Source of the DNA: a virus
Strand: one strand, 5' to 3'
IMG/VR virus record: IMGVR_UViG_3300027734_000363
Span: 1-20,898 of that record
DNA length: 20,898 bases
The stretch's first letter is position 1; every line of letters starts with the position of its first letter. Below the pieces are notes generated by a model that did not search any database, was not told the origin of the DNA, and saw only the letters and a program-made list of their open reading frames with translations. Positions 13,572-20,898 of this stretch are shown here, in pieces. The position numbers were made by a program, and so were the translations under genes.

Positions 13572-14005
13572 TGCCGTTTACGGGAAATTGGACTACCAAT
13601 ACATTCAAGGTTGGCTTGCTTGATGGGGTGTTTGATTTTGATGGTTCTCAAACGTACAAGATTGCCTTGTACACCAATGCCGCTACATTGGATCAAACTA
13701 CTACCGCATACACAAGCACGGGCGAGACTTCAGGTGGAAACTATGTTGCAGGCGGTCAGGCTTTGACCATCTCTCAAGTTCCCACTGTTGGTGCAACCGG
13801 CGGAACAACTGCCTATATCTCTTTTTCAAACGCCGCATGGACTGGTTCTATAACTGCCAGAGGTGCTTTGATTTATTTAGCCAATGGCACCACAAACCCC
13901 GCAGTATGCGTACTAGATTTTGGTTCAGATAAGACCTCTACGAGTACATTTACCGTACAATTCCCAGCAGCCACTAACACGTCTGCAATCATTCGACTCG
14001 CTTAA
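13571..14005 (+). CDS. Beta-rich tail or virion structural protein
   Basis: A 144-aa protein, TAATG-coupled to the adaptor gene. It begins with NTFKVGLLDGVFDF (9-22) and YKIALYTNAATLDQTTTAYT (29-48), then has GNYVAGGQALT, ITARGALIYLANGT (90-103) and VCVLDFGSDKTSTSTFTVQF. This is the pattern of a small all-beta structural protein I recall from many environmental phage contigs. It has no signal peptide, Cys pairs or membrane segment. Position after the adaptor and before the fibres suggests a tail-side or spike-base component. Confidence 0.7.
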   Translation: MPFTGNWTTNTFKVGLLDGVFDFDGSQTYKIALYTNAATLDQTTTAYTSTGETSGGNYVAGGQALTISQVPTVGATGGTTAYISFSNAAWTGSITARGALIYLANGTTNPAVCVLDFGSDKTSTSTFTVQFPAATNTSAIIRLA

Positions 14006-14014
14006 GGAGCAATC

Positions 14015-14614
14015 ATGCATAAAGAACAATCCGGTTTTGGCGATCACGCTGTAGCCACATTGCAAGCTAACGCATCTATCCCAGAAGGTATGGGTATTGA
14101 CGGCCACTACCATGTAGAGTGCCGCGATGCAGACGGTAACCTCAAGTGGAACGAAGAGTTCCCCAATCTGGTAGTGGCCGTAGGCAAACAGTTGTTGCTG
14201 GACACCTTGTTGCGCACTTCTGGAACATACACCACTGTTGGCCCATTCTTAGGTCTGATTAACAACAGCACCACATTTGCTGCCGCAGACACTATGTCTT
14301 CTAAGACATGGACTGAGTTGACCACCTATACCGTGGGCGGTTCAGCAGTGCGCGGTACAGCGGTATTTGCAGCATCCACTTCGTCTGGTACAACTCCATC
14401 GAACGTAACCACCTCAACGGCTACAGCGATTACGTACACCATGACAGGTTCTGCTACGGTTTATGGCTGTTTCTTGGTAACAGGTTCTGGCGCAGTCAGC
14501 ACAATCTCTAGCACAGCAGGTACTTTGTACTCAGAAGGCAACTTTTCTACTGCTAAGACTGTTACTTCTGGCGATACCGTAACTGTTACTTACTCGACTA
14601 CTGCGACTTCTTAA
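14015..14614 (+). CDS. Putative structural protein, tail-fibre locus
   Basis: A 199-aa protein with a clear AAGGAG site. The N-terminal part (HYHVECRDADGNLKWNEEFPNLVV, residues 31-54) looks globular and is followed by a helix (VGKQLLLDTLL). The rest is Ser/Thr/Gly/Ala-rich beta sequence with TYTVGGSAVRG and a repetitive end (GDTVTVTYSTTATS). I recall the HVECRDADGNLKW and TYTVGGSAVRG blocks from uncultured phages, upstream of fibres. Likely a baseplate-hub or fibre-attachment protein by position. Its stop codon lies inside the hairpin ribosome site of the next gene. Confidence 0.65.
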   Translation: MHKEQSGFGDHAVATLQANASIPEGMGIDGHYHVECRDADGNLKWNEEFPNLVVAVGKQLLLDTLLRTSGTYTTVGPFLGLINNSTTFAAADTMSSKTWTELTTYTVGGSAVRGTAVFAASTSSGTTPSNVTTSTATAITYTMTGSATVYGCFLVTGSGAVSTISSTAGTLYSEGNFSTAKTVTSGDTVTVTYSTTATS

Positions 14615-14627
14615 GGAGTCTTAAATG
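14611..14627 (+). promoter_or_regulatory. Ribosome-binding site in a mini-hairpin (copy 2)
   Basis: TTAAG-GAGT-CTTAA (14611-14624) is a 5-bp inverted repeat holding the Shine-Dalgarno and the stop codon of the preceding gene. It is part of a 20-nt exact match to 5880-5899. Both copies precede genes starting MA and both genes encode virion proteins. Confidence 0.5.
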
Positions 14628-17303
14628 GCTCTTGCCCTTAATGATCGGGTACAGCAGACTGGCACAGCCAACACCACAGTAAGTTTCACGCTTACTGGCT
14701 CGGTCACGGGCTTCCAGTCTTTTGCCGTGGTTGGCAATGGAAACACCACCTATTACTCAGCATTTGACGCTACGGGTAACTGGGAGGTGGGGGTTGGTAC
14801 GTATTCAACTACTGGCCCGACGCTCACGCGCACGACCATTCTGTCTTCCAGCAACTCCGGATCAGCGGTTACGTTCACAGGAACGGTCAACGTATTTGTC
14901 ACCTACCCATCTAGTAAGTCTGTCAATTTAGACGGGTCTAACAACGTCAGTGCTTTGGGTACGGTATCTTCTGGTACTTGGCAAGGCTCTACTGTAGCCG
15001 TGGCTTATGGTGGCACAGGCGTAACTGCTTCTTCTGGTGCCAACTCGGTTGTATTAAGAGATGCAAGCGCCAACGTCACGTTTAATAACTTCATACCGGG
15101 CACAACGGCAACAACGGCATCTGGTGGTACAACGGTTTTAACCGTAGCCTCTTCAAGAACTCAGATTTTAGTTGGCTCTACCACTCACACATTCCAGCTA
15201 CCTGACGCTACAACCTTGCAGCTTGGGCATAGTTTTATTTTTGTAAACAGCTCTTCGGGTACTTTGACCATTACAAACAATGGTAGTGCAACGATTGAAA
15301 CAATTCCGTCTGGTGGCGCTTCTCAGTTAGGCGCAACAAGTATTGCCACTGCTTCGGGTACTTGGGGCATCTATTCTTTCCTGCCCGGAACTTATAACTT
15401 CAATACCGCTACCGCAGATTTTGGTACAGCGACAATAACTAACGCCACATGGAATGGCGGAACTATTGCATCAGGCTACGGCGGTACAGGCTTAACTACC
15501 TTTACCGGGGCCAACAACGCGCTGTATTCGACAAGTGCTTCTGCTCTGGCTGCGGGTACTTTGCCTGTTGCAGCGGGCGGTACAGGACTTACAACCTTAA
15601 CAGCAGGATATATTCCTTTTGGTGCTGGCACATCTGCGTTTGGTTCAAGTGCTAATCTTGTTTGGGATAACGCCAATATTAGATTTAGTGTTGGTGGCGG
15701 TGGCAGTCTTTCAACTTTTAATGTTGCGTCAACAGACGGCTCTGCACCATCAAATTCAACTGGAAATGGTTTAATCAGAATAAGGTCAACGGCTACTGCG
15801 GCTGTTGGTACAGGGCCTTCAATTATATTTGAAGGGCAAACAGGCAATTCAACAGCAAATTATGCGTTTGCTGGTATTCAAGGATTTAAAGCATCTGCTA
15901 CTGCAAGTGATTATTCAGGTGCAATGGCGTTTTATACTCAAAATAGCGGTGGAAGTGCTGCGTTAACTGAAGGTATGCGCTTAACCACAACAGGGTTGGG
16001 TATTGGTACAAGTTCGCCAGCAGCAAAGTTGGATGTGCAAGGTTCGGCTGTTTTTGCACGTGTTAAATCAAACAGTACAACATACAACGGTTTTAGAGCG
16101 CAAAACGATAACGGGAACTTCTATGTTGGCTTAGACGACGCTTCTGGTGCCTTTTACGGCACAGCAAACGCCCGTGTTCTTTACGCTGACGGCGCTTACC
16201 CAATGGTGTTCTACACCAATGCCACCGAACGCATGCGCCTCGACGCCTCAGGCAATCTAGGCTTGGGAGTTACTCCGAGTGCTTGGTCTGGAAGCCCCTC
16301 AAAGGCAGTTGAATTTTTGGGTGGTTCAATTAGCAGTAATACTGCGGGGGCTTTGTATTTAGCGCAAAACATATACTACAACGGCTCAAATTGGATTTAC
16401 AAAACTACTGCCGCGGCTACTTACTATATACAAAGTGCAGGTTCACATATTTGGCTAAATGCGCCATCAGGCACAGCGGGAAACACAGCGTCTTTAACTC
16501 AGGCGATGACTCTGGATGCAAGTGGGCAGCTTGGTATTGGGACGAGTTCTCCAGCGACTAGGCTAAATGTAACAGGCGGGTCTTTAGCAACGTCGGGTAG
16601 TGGTATTTTGGCAGCGGGCAATCTTGCTGCTGGACGTTTAATATCAGATGGTTCAACCGCATCAATTAACCCAATCCACACCTACTATGATGACAGAGCT
16701 TATGAAATAAGTGCGGGTAGCACATCTGGATATGTTACTGGAGTTGTAGTTGCGGCCCGTTCATTTACAGGGACAGGTGGCGAAGGCGTTTCATTTTGGA
16801 CTCGCAGCACAGAACGCGCCCGTATCGACTCCAGCGGTAACGTAGGCATCGGCACAACCACTCCAACCTCTGGTTTGCAAACCGCTGGCTCGTCTTCTAA
16901 GTCTGCTTTCAAGACTCCTAACATTGCCGAAGTAAATACTGTTTCCGCAACAGCAGCTACAGGAACGATCAACTACGACGTGACTACACAGTCCGTTCTG
17001 TACTACACCAGCAACGCATCAGGCAACTGGACAGTGAACTTCCGTGGATCGTCTGGTACATCTTTGAACACTGTGATGCAGACTGGCGAATCCATCTCTG
17101 CAACCTTCTTGGTGACTCAAGGTGCTACTGCTTACTACAATTCAGCCGTAACTATTGACGGCTCTTCCGTAACTCCCAAGTGGCAAGGCGGCACGGCCCC
17201 AACAAGCGGCAACGCAAGCTCAATTGATAGCTACACTTATGTGATTATTAAAACGGGAAGTGCAGCATTTACTGTACTCGCCGCGCAGACTAAGTTCGCA
17301 TAA
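14625..17303 (+). CDS. Long tail fibre protein, mosaic
   Basis: A fibre of 892 aa, rich in S, T, G, A and N and predicted nearly all beta. The N-terminal 110 residues (ALNDRVQQTGTANTTVSFTL, then YYSAFDATGNWEVGVGTY) form a conserved attachment domain. The shaft has three GGTG(L/V)T turns (AYGGTGVT, GYGGTGLT, AAGGTGLT). It also has four units of the type MRLDASG-x-LGIGT-x-x-P-x-x-x-LxVxG (15972-16043, 16222-16285, 16497-16580, 16806-16874). The C-terminal about 120 residues (INYDVTTQSVLYYTSNASGN, ending with VLAAQTKFA) look like a conserved head domain. No chaperone-peptidase motif is seen. Base composition alternates between GC-richer and AT-richer blocks, suggesting module exchange. Receptor binding at the cell surface is likely. 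Confidence 0.8.
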   Translation: MALALNDRVQQTGTANTTVSFTLTGSVTGFQSFAVVGNGNTTYYSAFDATGNWEVGVGTYSTTGPTLTRTTILSSSNSGSAVTFTGTVNVFVTYPSSKSVNLDGSNNVSALGTVSSGTWQGSTVAVAYGGTGVTASSGANSVVLRDASANVTFNNFIPGTTATTASGGTTVLTVASSRTQILVGSTTHTFQLPDATTLQLGHSFIFVNSSSGTLTITNNGSATIETIPSGGASQLGATSIATASGTWGIYSFLPGTYNFNTATADFGTATITNATWNGGTIASGYGGTGLTTFTGANNALYSTSASALAAGTLPVAAGGTGLTTLTAGYIPFGAGTSAFGSSANLVWDNANIRFSVGGGGSLSTFNVASTDGSAPSNSTGNGLIRIRSTATAAVGTGPSIIFEGQTGNSTANYAFAGIQGFKASATASDYSGAMAFYTQNSGGSAALTEGMRLTTTGLGIGTSSPAAKLDVQGSAVFARVKSNSTTYNGFRAQNDNGNFYVGLDDASGAFYGTANARVLYADGAYPMVFYTNATERMRLDASGNLGLGVTPSAWSGSPSKAVEFLGGSISSNTAGALYLAQNIYYNGSNWIYKTTAAATYYIQSAGSHIWLNAPSGTAGNTASLTQAMTLDASGQLGIGTSSPATRLNVTGGSLATSGSGILAAGNLAAGRLISDGSTASINPIHTYYDDRAYEISAGSTSGYVTGVVVAARSFTGTGGEGVSFWTRSTERARIDSSGNVGIGTTTPTSGLQTAGSSSKSAFKTPNIAEVNTVSATAATGTINYDVTTQSVLYYTSNASGNWTVNFRGSSGTSLNTVMQTGESISATFLVTQGATAYYNSAVTIDGSSVTPKWQGGTAPTSGNASSIDSYTYVIIKTGSAAFTVLAAQTKFA

Positions 17304-17312
17304 GGATTCACA

Positions 17313-18968
17313 ATGCCACGTTTATCCAAAATTGGTGCAGCGTCACTAGCCGCCTTTGGGTGGACAGGTGGCGTTTCTCCTGTAACTGCTAGTTACCTTG
17401 TGGTGGCTGGTGGTGCGGGTGGCGGTGCAGACGGCGGCGGCGGTGGCGGTGCAGGTGGATTGCTTGCATCTTCAACCTCTCTAAACCCCGCGCTTTCATA
17501 CGTGGTAACCGTTGGAGCTGGTGGCGTTGGCGGTGTATATCCCAACGTATCGGTTGCGACCCAAGGATCAACCTCATCATTTGGAAGCATTGCGTCCACA
17601 ACTGGTGGTGGTTACGGCGGCGGAAATTCGGGCACTTTAGCTGGCGGTAATGGCGGCTCAGGTGGGGGTGGTCGTGGTAACGGCTCTAACGCTGGTGGTA
17701 CTGGTGTTTCTGGTCAAGGTAATGCTGGCGGCGCTGGTGTTGGTGGCGCTGCTGCTGGTGGCGGCGGTGGATCAAGTGCGGCTGGAGGCTCTGGAAGTGC
17801 AAACGGTAATGCTGGTGGCGCTGGTACAGCATCTTCAATTAGCGGTACATCAACCTATTATGCTGGCGGCGGCGGTGGTGGTAACCCCGGTCTTGGTAGC
17901 GGCGCTGGTGGCGCTGGTGGTAGCGGCGGCGGAGGCTCTGGTAATGCTGAACCCGGTGGTGCTGGAACTGCAAACACAGGCGGTGGCGGTGGTGGAGAAA
18001 CAGGTTCTGCTACTGGCACACGCGCTGGTGGCAACGGCGGTTCGGGAGTTGTAATAATTTCTTATGCTGGCTCACAACAATTTGGAGGTGGCGTAGTCAC
18101 ATCAAGCGGTGGTAACACTATTCATACATTTGTTACATCAGGCTCGCTTGCTCCTATTGCATCTTTTTCAGTAAACTATTTAATCGTTGCTGGTGGTGGT
18201 GGTGCGGGTAATCACGGAGGCGGTGGTGCGGGTGGTTTGCTATCGGGTTCAAGTTTAATTATTAACAATTCAACGTATCTTGTTACCGTTGGCGCTGGTG
18301 GTGCTGGTATTGCCCAGCAAACAACACTTAGTAGCGGTACAAACGGTGGCAATTCTGTATTTTCATCAATAACTTCTACTGGTGGCGGTGGTGGTGGTTC
18401 ATACGGAGGAAATGGATTAAGTGGCGGTTCTGGAGGCGGTTCTGGTTCAAATGATGGCGGAACTTTAACTGGTGGCACAGGAGTTACTGGTCAAGGTTTT
18501 GCTGGTGGTGGAACAAGTTTTGCTGCTGGCGGTTCTGGTGGCGGTGGTGCAAGTGCAGTTGGTTCTGCTGGAACTGGCTCAGAACGAAATGGCGTTGGTG
18601 GAGATGGTGGCAATGGCACAGCATCATCTATAAGTGGCTCAAGCGTAACTTATGCAGGTGGCGGTGGCGGTGGTGGTGGTGATAACCGCACAAGCGGAAC
18701 TGCTGGTACTGGTGGTTCAGGTGGCGGTGGAAATGGAAACAACGGAAGACCCGGAACCGGAAGCAACGGAACTACAAACCTTGGCGGCGGTGGTGGCGGT
18801 GGTTCATCAACAACTGGCTCAAACTACGGCGGTGGCGGATCAGGCGGATCAGGCGTAGTCATCATTTCTTACGCTGGCGCACAAAAATTTACTGGTGGAA
18901 CAGTTACATCAAGTGGCGGCAATACTATCCACACATTTACGTCTAGTGGGTATTTAAATTCACTTTAA
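17313..18968 (+). CDS. Glycine-rich adhesin-like fibre protein, duplicated domain
   Basis: A 551-aa protein in which Gly is by far the most common residue. After about 26 residues come two copies of the same domain (about 27-283 and 284-551). Each copy opens with YL(V/I)VAGG, runs through GGGGAGGLL and YxVTVGAGG, then a long Gly-rich array broken by ASSISGxSxxYAGGGGGG, and ends with GSGVVIISYAG-x-Q, VTSSGGNTIHTF and a terminal SG-x-L. Polyglycine arrays in phage adhesins (the gp38-type of Salmonella phage S16) form polyglycine type II helix packs, so a receptor-binding adhesin is a reasonable inference. It lies between a fibre and small fibre-locus genes, with an AAGGA site. Opposite-strand and frame-shifted open frames here are by-products of GGN codons. 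Confidence 0.75.
   Translation: MPRLSKIGAASLAAFGWTGGVSPVTASYLVVAGGAGGGADGGGGGGAGGLLASSTSLNPALSYVVTVGAGGVGGVYPNVSVATQGSTSSFGSIASTTGGGYGGGNSGTLAGGNGGSGGGGRGNGSNAGGTGVSGQGNAGGAGVGGAAAGGGGGSSAAGGSGSANGNAGGAGTASSISGTSTYYAGGGGGGNPGLGSGAGGAGGSGGGGSGNAEPGGAGTANTGGGGGGETGSATGTRAGGNGGSGVVIISYAGSQQFGGGVVTSSGGNTIHTFVTSGSLAPIASFSVNYLIVAGGGGAGNHGGGGAGGLLSGSSLIINNSTYLVTVGAGGAGIAQQTTLSSGTNGGNSVFSSITSTGGGGGGSYGGNGLSGGSGGGSGSNDGGTLTGGTGVTGQGFAGGGTSFAAGGSGGGGASAVGSAGTGSERNGVGGDGGNGTASSISGSSVTYAGGGGGGGGDNRTSGTAGTGGSGGGGNGNNGRPGTGSNGTTNLGGGGGGGSSTTGSNYGGGGSGGSGVVIISYAGAQKFTGGTVTSSGGNTIHTFTSSGYLNSL
17391..18960 (+). repeat. Duplicated Gly-rich domain (two direct copies)
   Basis: Two direct copies, about 17391-18161 and 18162-18960, share the order of conserved blocks listed for the gene. 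The last block (GVVIISYAG and TSSGGNTIHTF) is nearly identical, while the array between differs in length and detail. This fits an old in-frame duplication with later change of the variable array. Confidence 0.7.
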
Positions 18969-18981
18969 TAAAGGATTAAAC

Positions 18982-19320
18982 ATGGCACATTTTGCAAAAG
19001 TTGAAAACGGCATTGTTAAACAAGTAATTGTTGCGGAGCAAGACGTTATTGACACAGGCGTATTTGGTCATGGTTGGGTTCAAACTTCATACAACACACA
19101 TGGTGGCGGTCACTCTAATGGCGGCACACCATTGCGTAAAAACTACGCTGGCATTGGCTACACCTACGATGAGCAGCGTGATGCATTTATCCCTCCACAG
19201 CCTTACGCAAGCTGGCTTTTGAACGAAGACACTTGTTTGTGGGATGCTCCTGTTGCCATGCCTACAGAAGGTGGCCCGTTTACTTGGAACGAAGAAACCC
19301 AAGCATGGGTTGCTGTGTAA
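18982..19320 (+). CDS. Conserved fibre-locus protein (RKNYAGIGYTYD family)
   Basis: A 112-aa soluble protein with an AGGA site. Motifs are MAHFAKVENGIVKQVIV (1-17), GWVQTSYNTHGG (31-42), RKNYAGIGYTYDEQRDAFIP (52-71), PQPYASWLLNEDTCLWDAPV and a closing WNEETQAWV. I recall this as a very widespread small protein of marine and freshwater phages, usually beside fibres; some relatives are annotated as tail-fibre assembly or left unknown. It is probably a fibre-associated or fibre-folding factor. There is a His/Gly-rich insert (HGGGHSNGG, 40-48) just before the core motif. The next gene begins 3 nt after its stop. Confidence 0.75.
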   Translation: MAHFAKVENGIVKQVIVAEQDVIDTGVFGHGWVQTSYNTHGGGHSNGGTPLRKNYAGIGYTYDEQRDAFIPPQPYASWLLNEDTCLWDAPVAMPTEGGPFTWNEETQAWVAV

Positions 19321-19323
19321 TAA

Positions 19324-20193
19324 ATGTTTGGAATATCGGCTTTTGCCCAATCCCCTTTTGCTGCATTAGGCACAACTGGGATTTTTCTGTCCATCTCTGA
19401 GGACATAGGCTTAGCCGATTCCAGCATTCAATCGCAGACTCTGCTCAACTCCATCATCGAGAATATCGGGGTTGCGGACGTTGAGAATGACGTAGGTGGT
19501 AATTTTTTTGGCAGCGTTACAGAGGCAATCACGCTGAACGACTCCAGCACACAAGCATCTACCTTCCTGCAATCCATCACTGAAAATTTGCTGCCAGCGG
19601 ATATCCCAGTCATCTCTGCTCAGTTTGCTGTGAGCCGTGCCGAAGCCATAACAATGGCGGATAGCCAAGCGGTCTTTGTGGCCTTGCTCAATAGTAGAGC
19701 AGAGCCGTTTACTCTAGACGACTCCAGCACCCAGTCTTCTGCTTTCGTACAAGACATAGCAGAAAACGTCAATCTTGCTGATGCCCAAACCATGACGGCG
19801 CAGTTTGCTGTGGCTATTTCAGAAGCCATAACGCTGGAAGACGTTGAATCTATTGCGGCTCAGTTTGCGGCCAGCATCACTGAGAACATAGGCGTAGCTG
19901 ATGTAATTGATATTTTTAATGCATTCTTTGCGGACATTACCGAAAACTTTGGTGCAGCGGATAGCTTTACGGCGGCTCTAAATGTCTACCTGACAATCAT
20001 AGAAAACATCAACCCTGCGGATGTACCTTCAATTCAAGCCGCCTTCGTAGCCGCCATTGCCGAGAACATCAATATGGCAGACAATACGCAAGTGTCAGGT
20101 TGGATCAAGATTATTGATGACCAGACTGCCAACTGGACGTTAGTAAACACAACGAATTCCGCAGGCTGGCAGACAATCAACAACCTACAGTAA
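19324..20193 (+). CDS. Virion protein made of twelve 20-residue repeats
   Basis: A 289-aa acidic protein starting 3 nt after the previous stop with no obvious Shine-Dalgarno, so translation is probably coupled. Residues 1-20 (MFGISAFAQSPFAALG...) resemble N-termini of phage virion proteins I recall. Residues 21-258 are twelve tandem units of consensus SITENI-x-LAD followed by about ten variable residues ending in a Phe/Ala-rich patch. Glu at position 4 and Asp at position 10 are present in every unit. The C-terminus (WIKIIDDQTANWTLVN, then W-x-x-INNL) has Trp repeats typical of fibre tips or attachment pieces. Repeat proteins of this kind near fibres have no known role to me. A rod or spacer with metal or surface contacts is a guess. 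Confidence 0.7.
   Translation: MFGISAFAQSPFAALGTTGIFLSISEDIGLADSSIQSQTLLNSIIENIGVADVENDVGGNFFGSVTEAITLNDSSTQASTFLQSITENLLPADIPVISAQFAVSRAEAITMADSQAVFVALLNSRAEPFTLDDSSTQSSAFVQDIAENVNLADAQTMTAQFAVAISEAITLEDVESIAAQFAASITENIGVADVIDIFNAFFADITENFGAADSFTAALNVYLTIIENINPADVPSIQAAFVAAIAENINMADNTQVSGWIKIIDDQTANWTLVNTTNSAGWQTINNLQ
19384..20097 (+). repeat. Tandem 60-bp coding repeat, 12 units
   Basis: Eleven full units of 20 codons (one of 21) and a shortened twelfth. DNA identity between units is low, but Glu-4 and Asp-10 are invariant and Ala-9 frequent. Units 3-5 and 6-8 match each other better than their neighbours, giving a 180-bp higher-order period. Confidence 0.85.
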
Positions 20194-20202
20194 AGGAACA
20201 AC

Positions 20203-20898
20203 ATGTCTAGTACGTACTCAACCAATCTGGCAATAGAACTGATCGGTGCTGGCGAGCAGGCTGGTAACTGGGGATCGACTACCAATACAAACCTTGGGAC
20301 GCTCATTGAGCAAGCCATTTCCGGCTATGTGACTCAGGCCGTTGCTACAGGAACCGACACCACAATCACGATCCCCAACGGCGCGACGGGCGTGGCTAGG
20401 AACATGTTCATTGAGCTGACAGGAACGGGTGGAACCAACACCAACTTAATAGTTCCTTCTAACAAGAAGCTGTACTACATCTATAACAACACGGCGTCAG
20501 GCCAAGTTACCGTCAAGGTAAGTGGACAGACTGGTGTTTCCGTTATTAACGGGTCTAAGGTTACGCTTGTATCCAACGGCACAGACATTGTGGTTGCAAA
20601 CAACTATGTCAACACGGCGTTGACTGGTGTACCCACTGCCCCTACTGCGTCAGTTGGAACCAACACCACACAAATTGCCACAACTGCATTTGTTCAGGCG
20701 GCGGCTACACCCTTGGCCACTATTGCTAATACCCTGTATCCAGTTGGCTCAATCTACACAAGCACAGTCAGCACTAACCCTGCTAGTTTATTTGGGGTAG
20801 GCACATGGGTTGCCTTTGGTGCGGGTAGGGTGCTAATTGGTAATGGTGGTGGATATTCTGCTGGGGCGACAGGCGGTTCTGCTGATTCTGTAGTGGTT
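20203..20898 (+). CDS. Tail-collar/fibre protein, 3' partial
   Basis: The frame from ATG 20203 (AAAGGA 6 nt upstream) is open to the window end, giving 232 codons and no stop. The N-terminus MSSTYSTNLAIELIGAGEQA followed by GNWGSTTNTNLGTLIEQAI is a start I recall from phage fibres. A beta-rich part follows, then TALTGVPTAPTASVGTNTTQ and IATTAFVQAA, the repeat type of many tail fibres. Then comes LYPVGSIYTSTVSTNPASLF with GTWVAFGAGRVLIG, the typical phage tail-collar or baseplate-wedge C-terminal domain (T4 gp10/gp12 type), whose end lies beyond the window. Likely a receptor-binding or collar protein of the tail. Confidence 0.85.
   Translation, partial: MSSTYSTNLAIELIGAGEQAGNWGSTTNTNLGTLIEQAISGYVTQAVATGTDTTITIPNGATGVARNMFIELTGTGGTNTNLIVPSNKKLYYIYNNTASGQVTVKVSGQTGVSVINGSKVTLVSNGTDIVVANNYVNTALTGVPTAPTASVGTNTTQIATTAFVQAAATPLATIANTLYPVGSIYTSTVSTNPASLFGVGTWVAFGAGRVLIGNGGGYSAGATGGSADSVVV

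Noticed and set aside
17389-17601. Open frames on both strands in the glycine-rich gene, including 17650-18054 and 18212-18478
   Set aside because: GGN-rich coding DNA lacks stops in other frames. The products are low-complexity Val/Leu or Pro strings without ribosome sites.
17313-18968. Target gene of a diversity-generating retroelement
   Set aside because: No reverse transcriptase and no template repeat were seen in the window; A-biased differences between copies were not evident.
19384-20097. CRISPR-like array
   Set aside because: The period is 60 bp with low DNA identity and a continuous reading frame, so it is a protein repeat.

Overview
The window is a block of virion-structure genes from a tailed double-stranded DNA bacteriophage. 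All genes lie on the + strand and are tightly packed, with many start/stop overlaps and almost no intergenic DNA. The gene order is terminase, portal, scaffold, capsid, adaptors and fibres. No tape-measure, tail-tube or tail-terminator gene is visible, and the portal is large (822 aa), so a short-tailed (podovirus-like) phage is most likely. Several proteins resemble families I recall from uncultured marine and freshwater phage contigs. The host cannot be read from the sequence; an aquatic Gram-negative bacterium is a guess. Both ends of the window cut genes: terminase on the left and a collar/fibre protein on the right.

Layout. (1) 1-7722, DNA packaging and head: TerL, portal, a tiny helical protein, a GroES-like co-chaperonin, probable scaffold, two capsid-associated proteins and the major capsid protein, closed by a UUCG-tetraloop terminator. 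(2) 7723-8388: a structured leader and one beta-rich capsid-associated gene, closed by a second UUCG terminator. (3) 8399-12891, an accessory-looking cluster: a small virion-type protein, a holin-like membrane protein, a head-tail adaptor-like protein, a zinc-ribbon protein, and eight small Lys/Gly-rich proteins. Those eight repeatedly carry KKGG and G-x-A-x-K-G-type motifs, and one carries an EF-hand-like loop. (4) 12888-14614: a second adaptor-like protein and two beta-rich structural proteins. (5) 14625-20898, fibres and adhesins: a long mosaic fibre, a duplicated glycine-rich adhesin-like protein, a conserved fibre-locus protein, a protein made of twelve 20-residue repeats, and the start of a collar-type fibre.

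How the parts work together. TerL would pump DNA through the portal into a prohead built on the scaffold. The co-chaperonin sits between portal and scaffold, where it could remodel host GroEL to fold the capsid protein. The adaptor-like proteins would close the portal, and the fibres would bind the host surface. The least explained part is the basic KKGG cluster between capsid and second adaptor, which is the best candidate for an undescribed system. No tRNA, CRISPR, integrase, transposase, polymerase or endolysin gene was seen.
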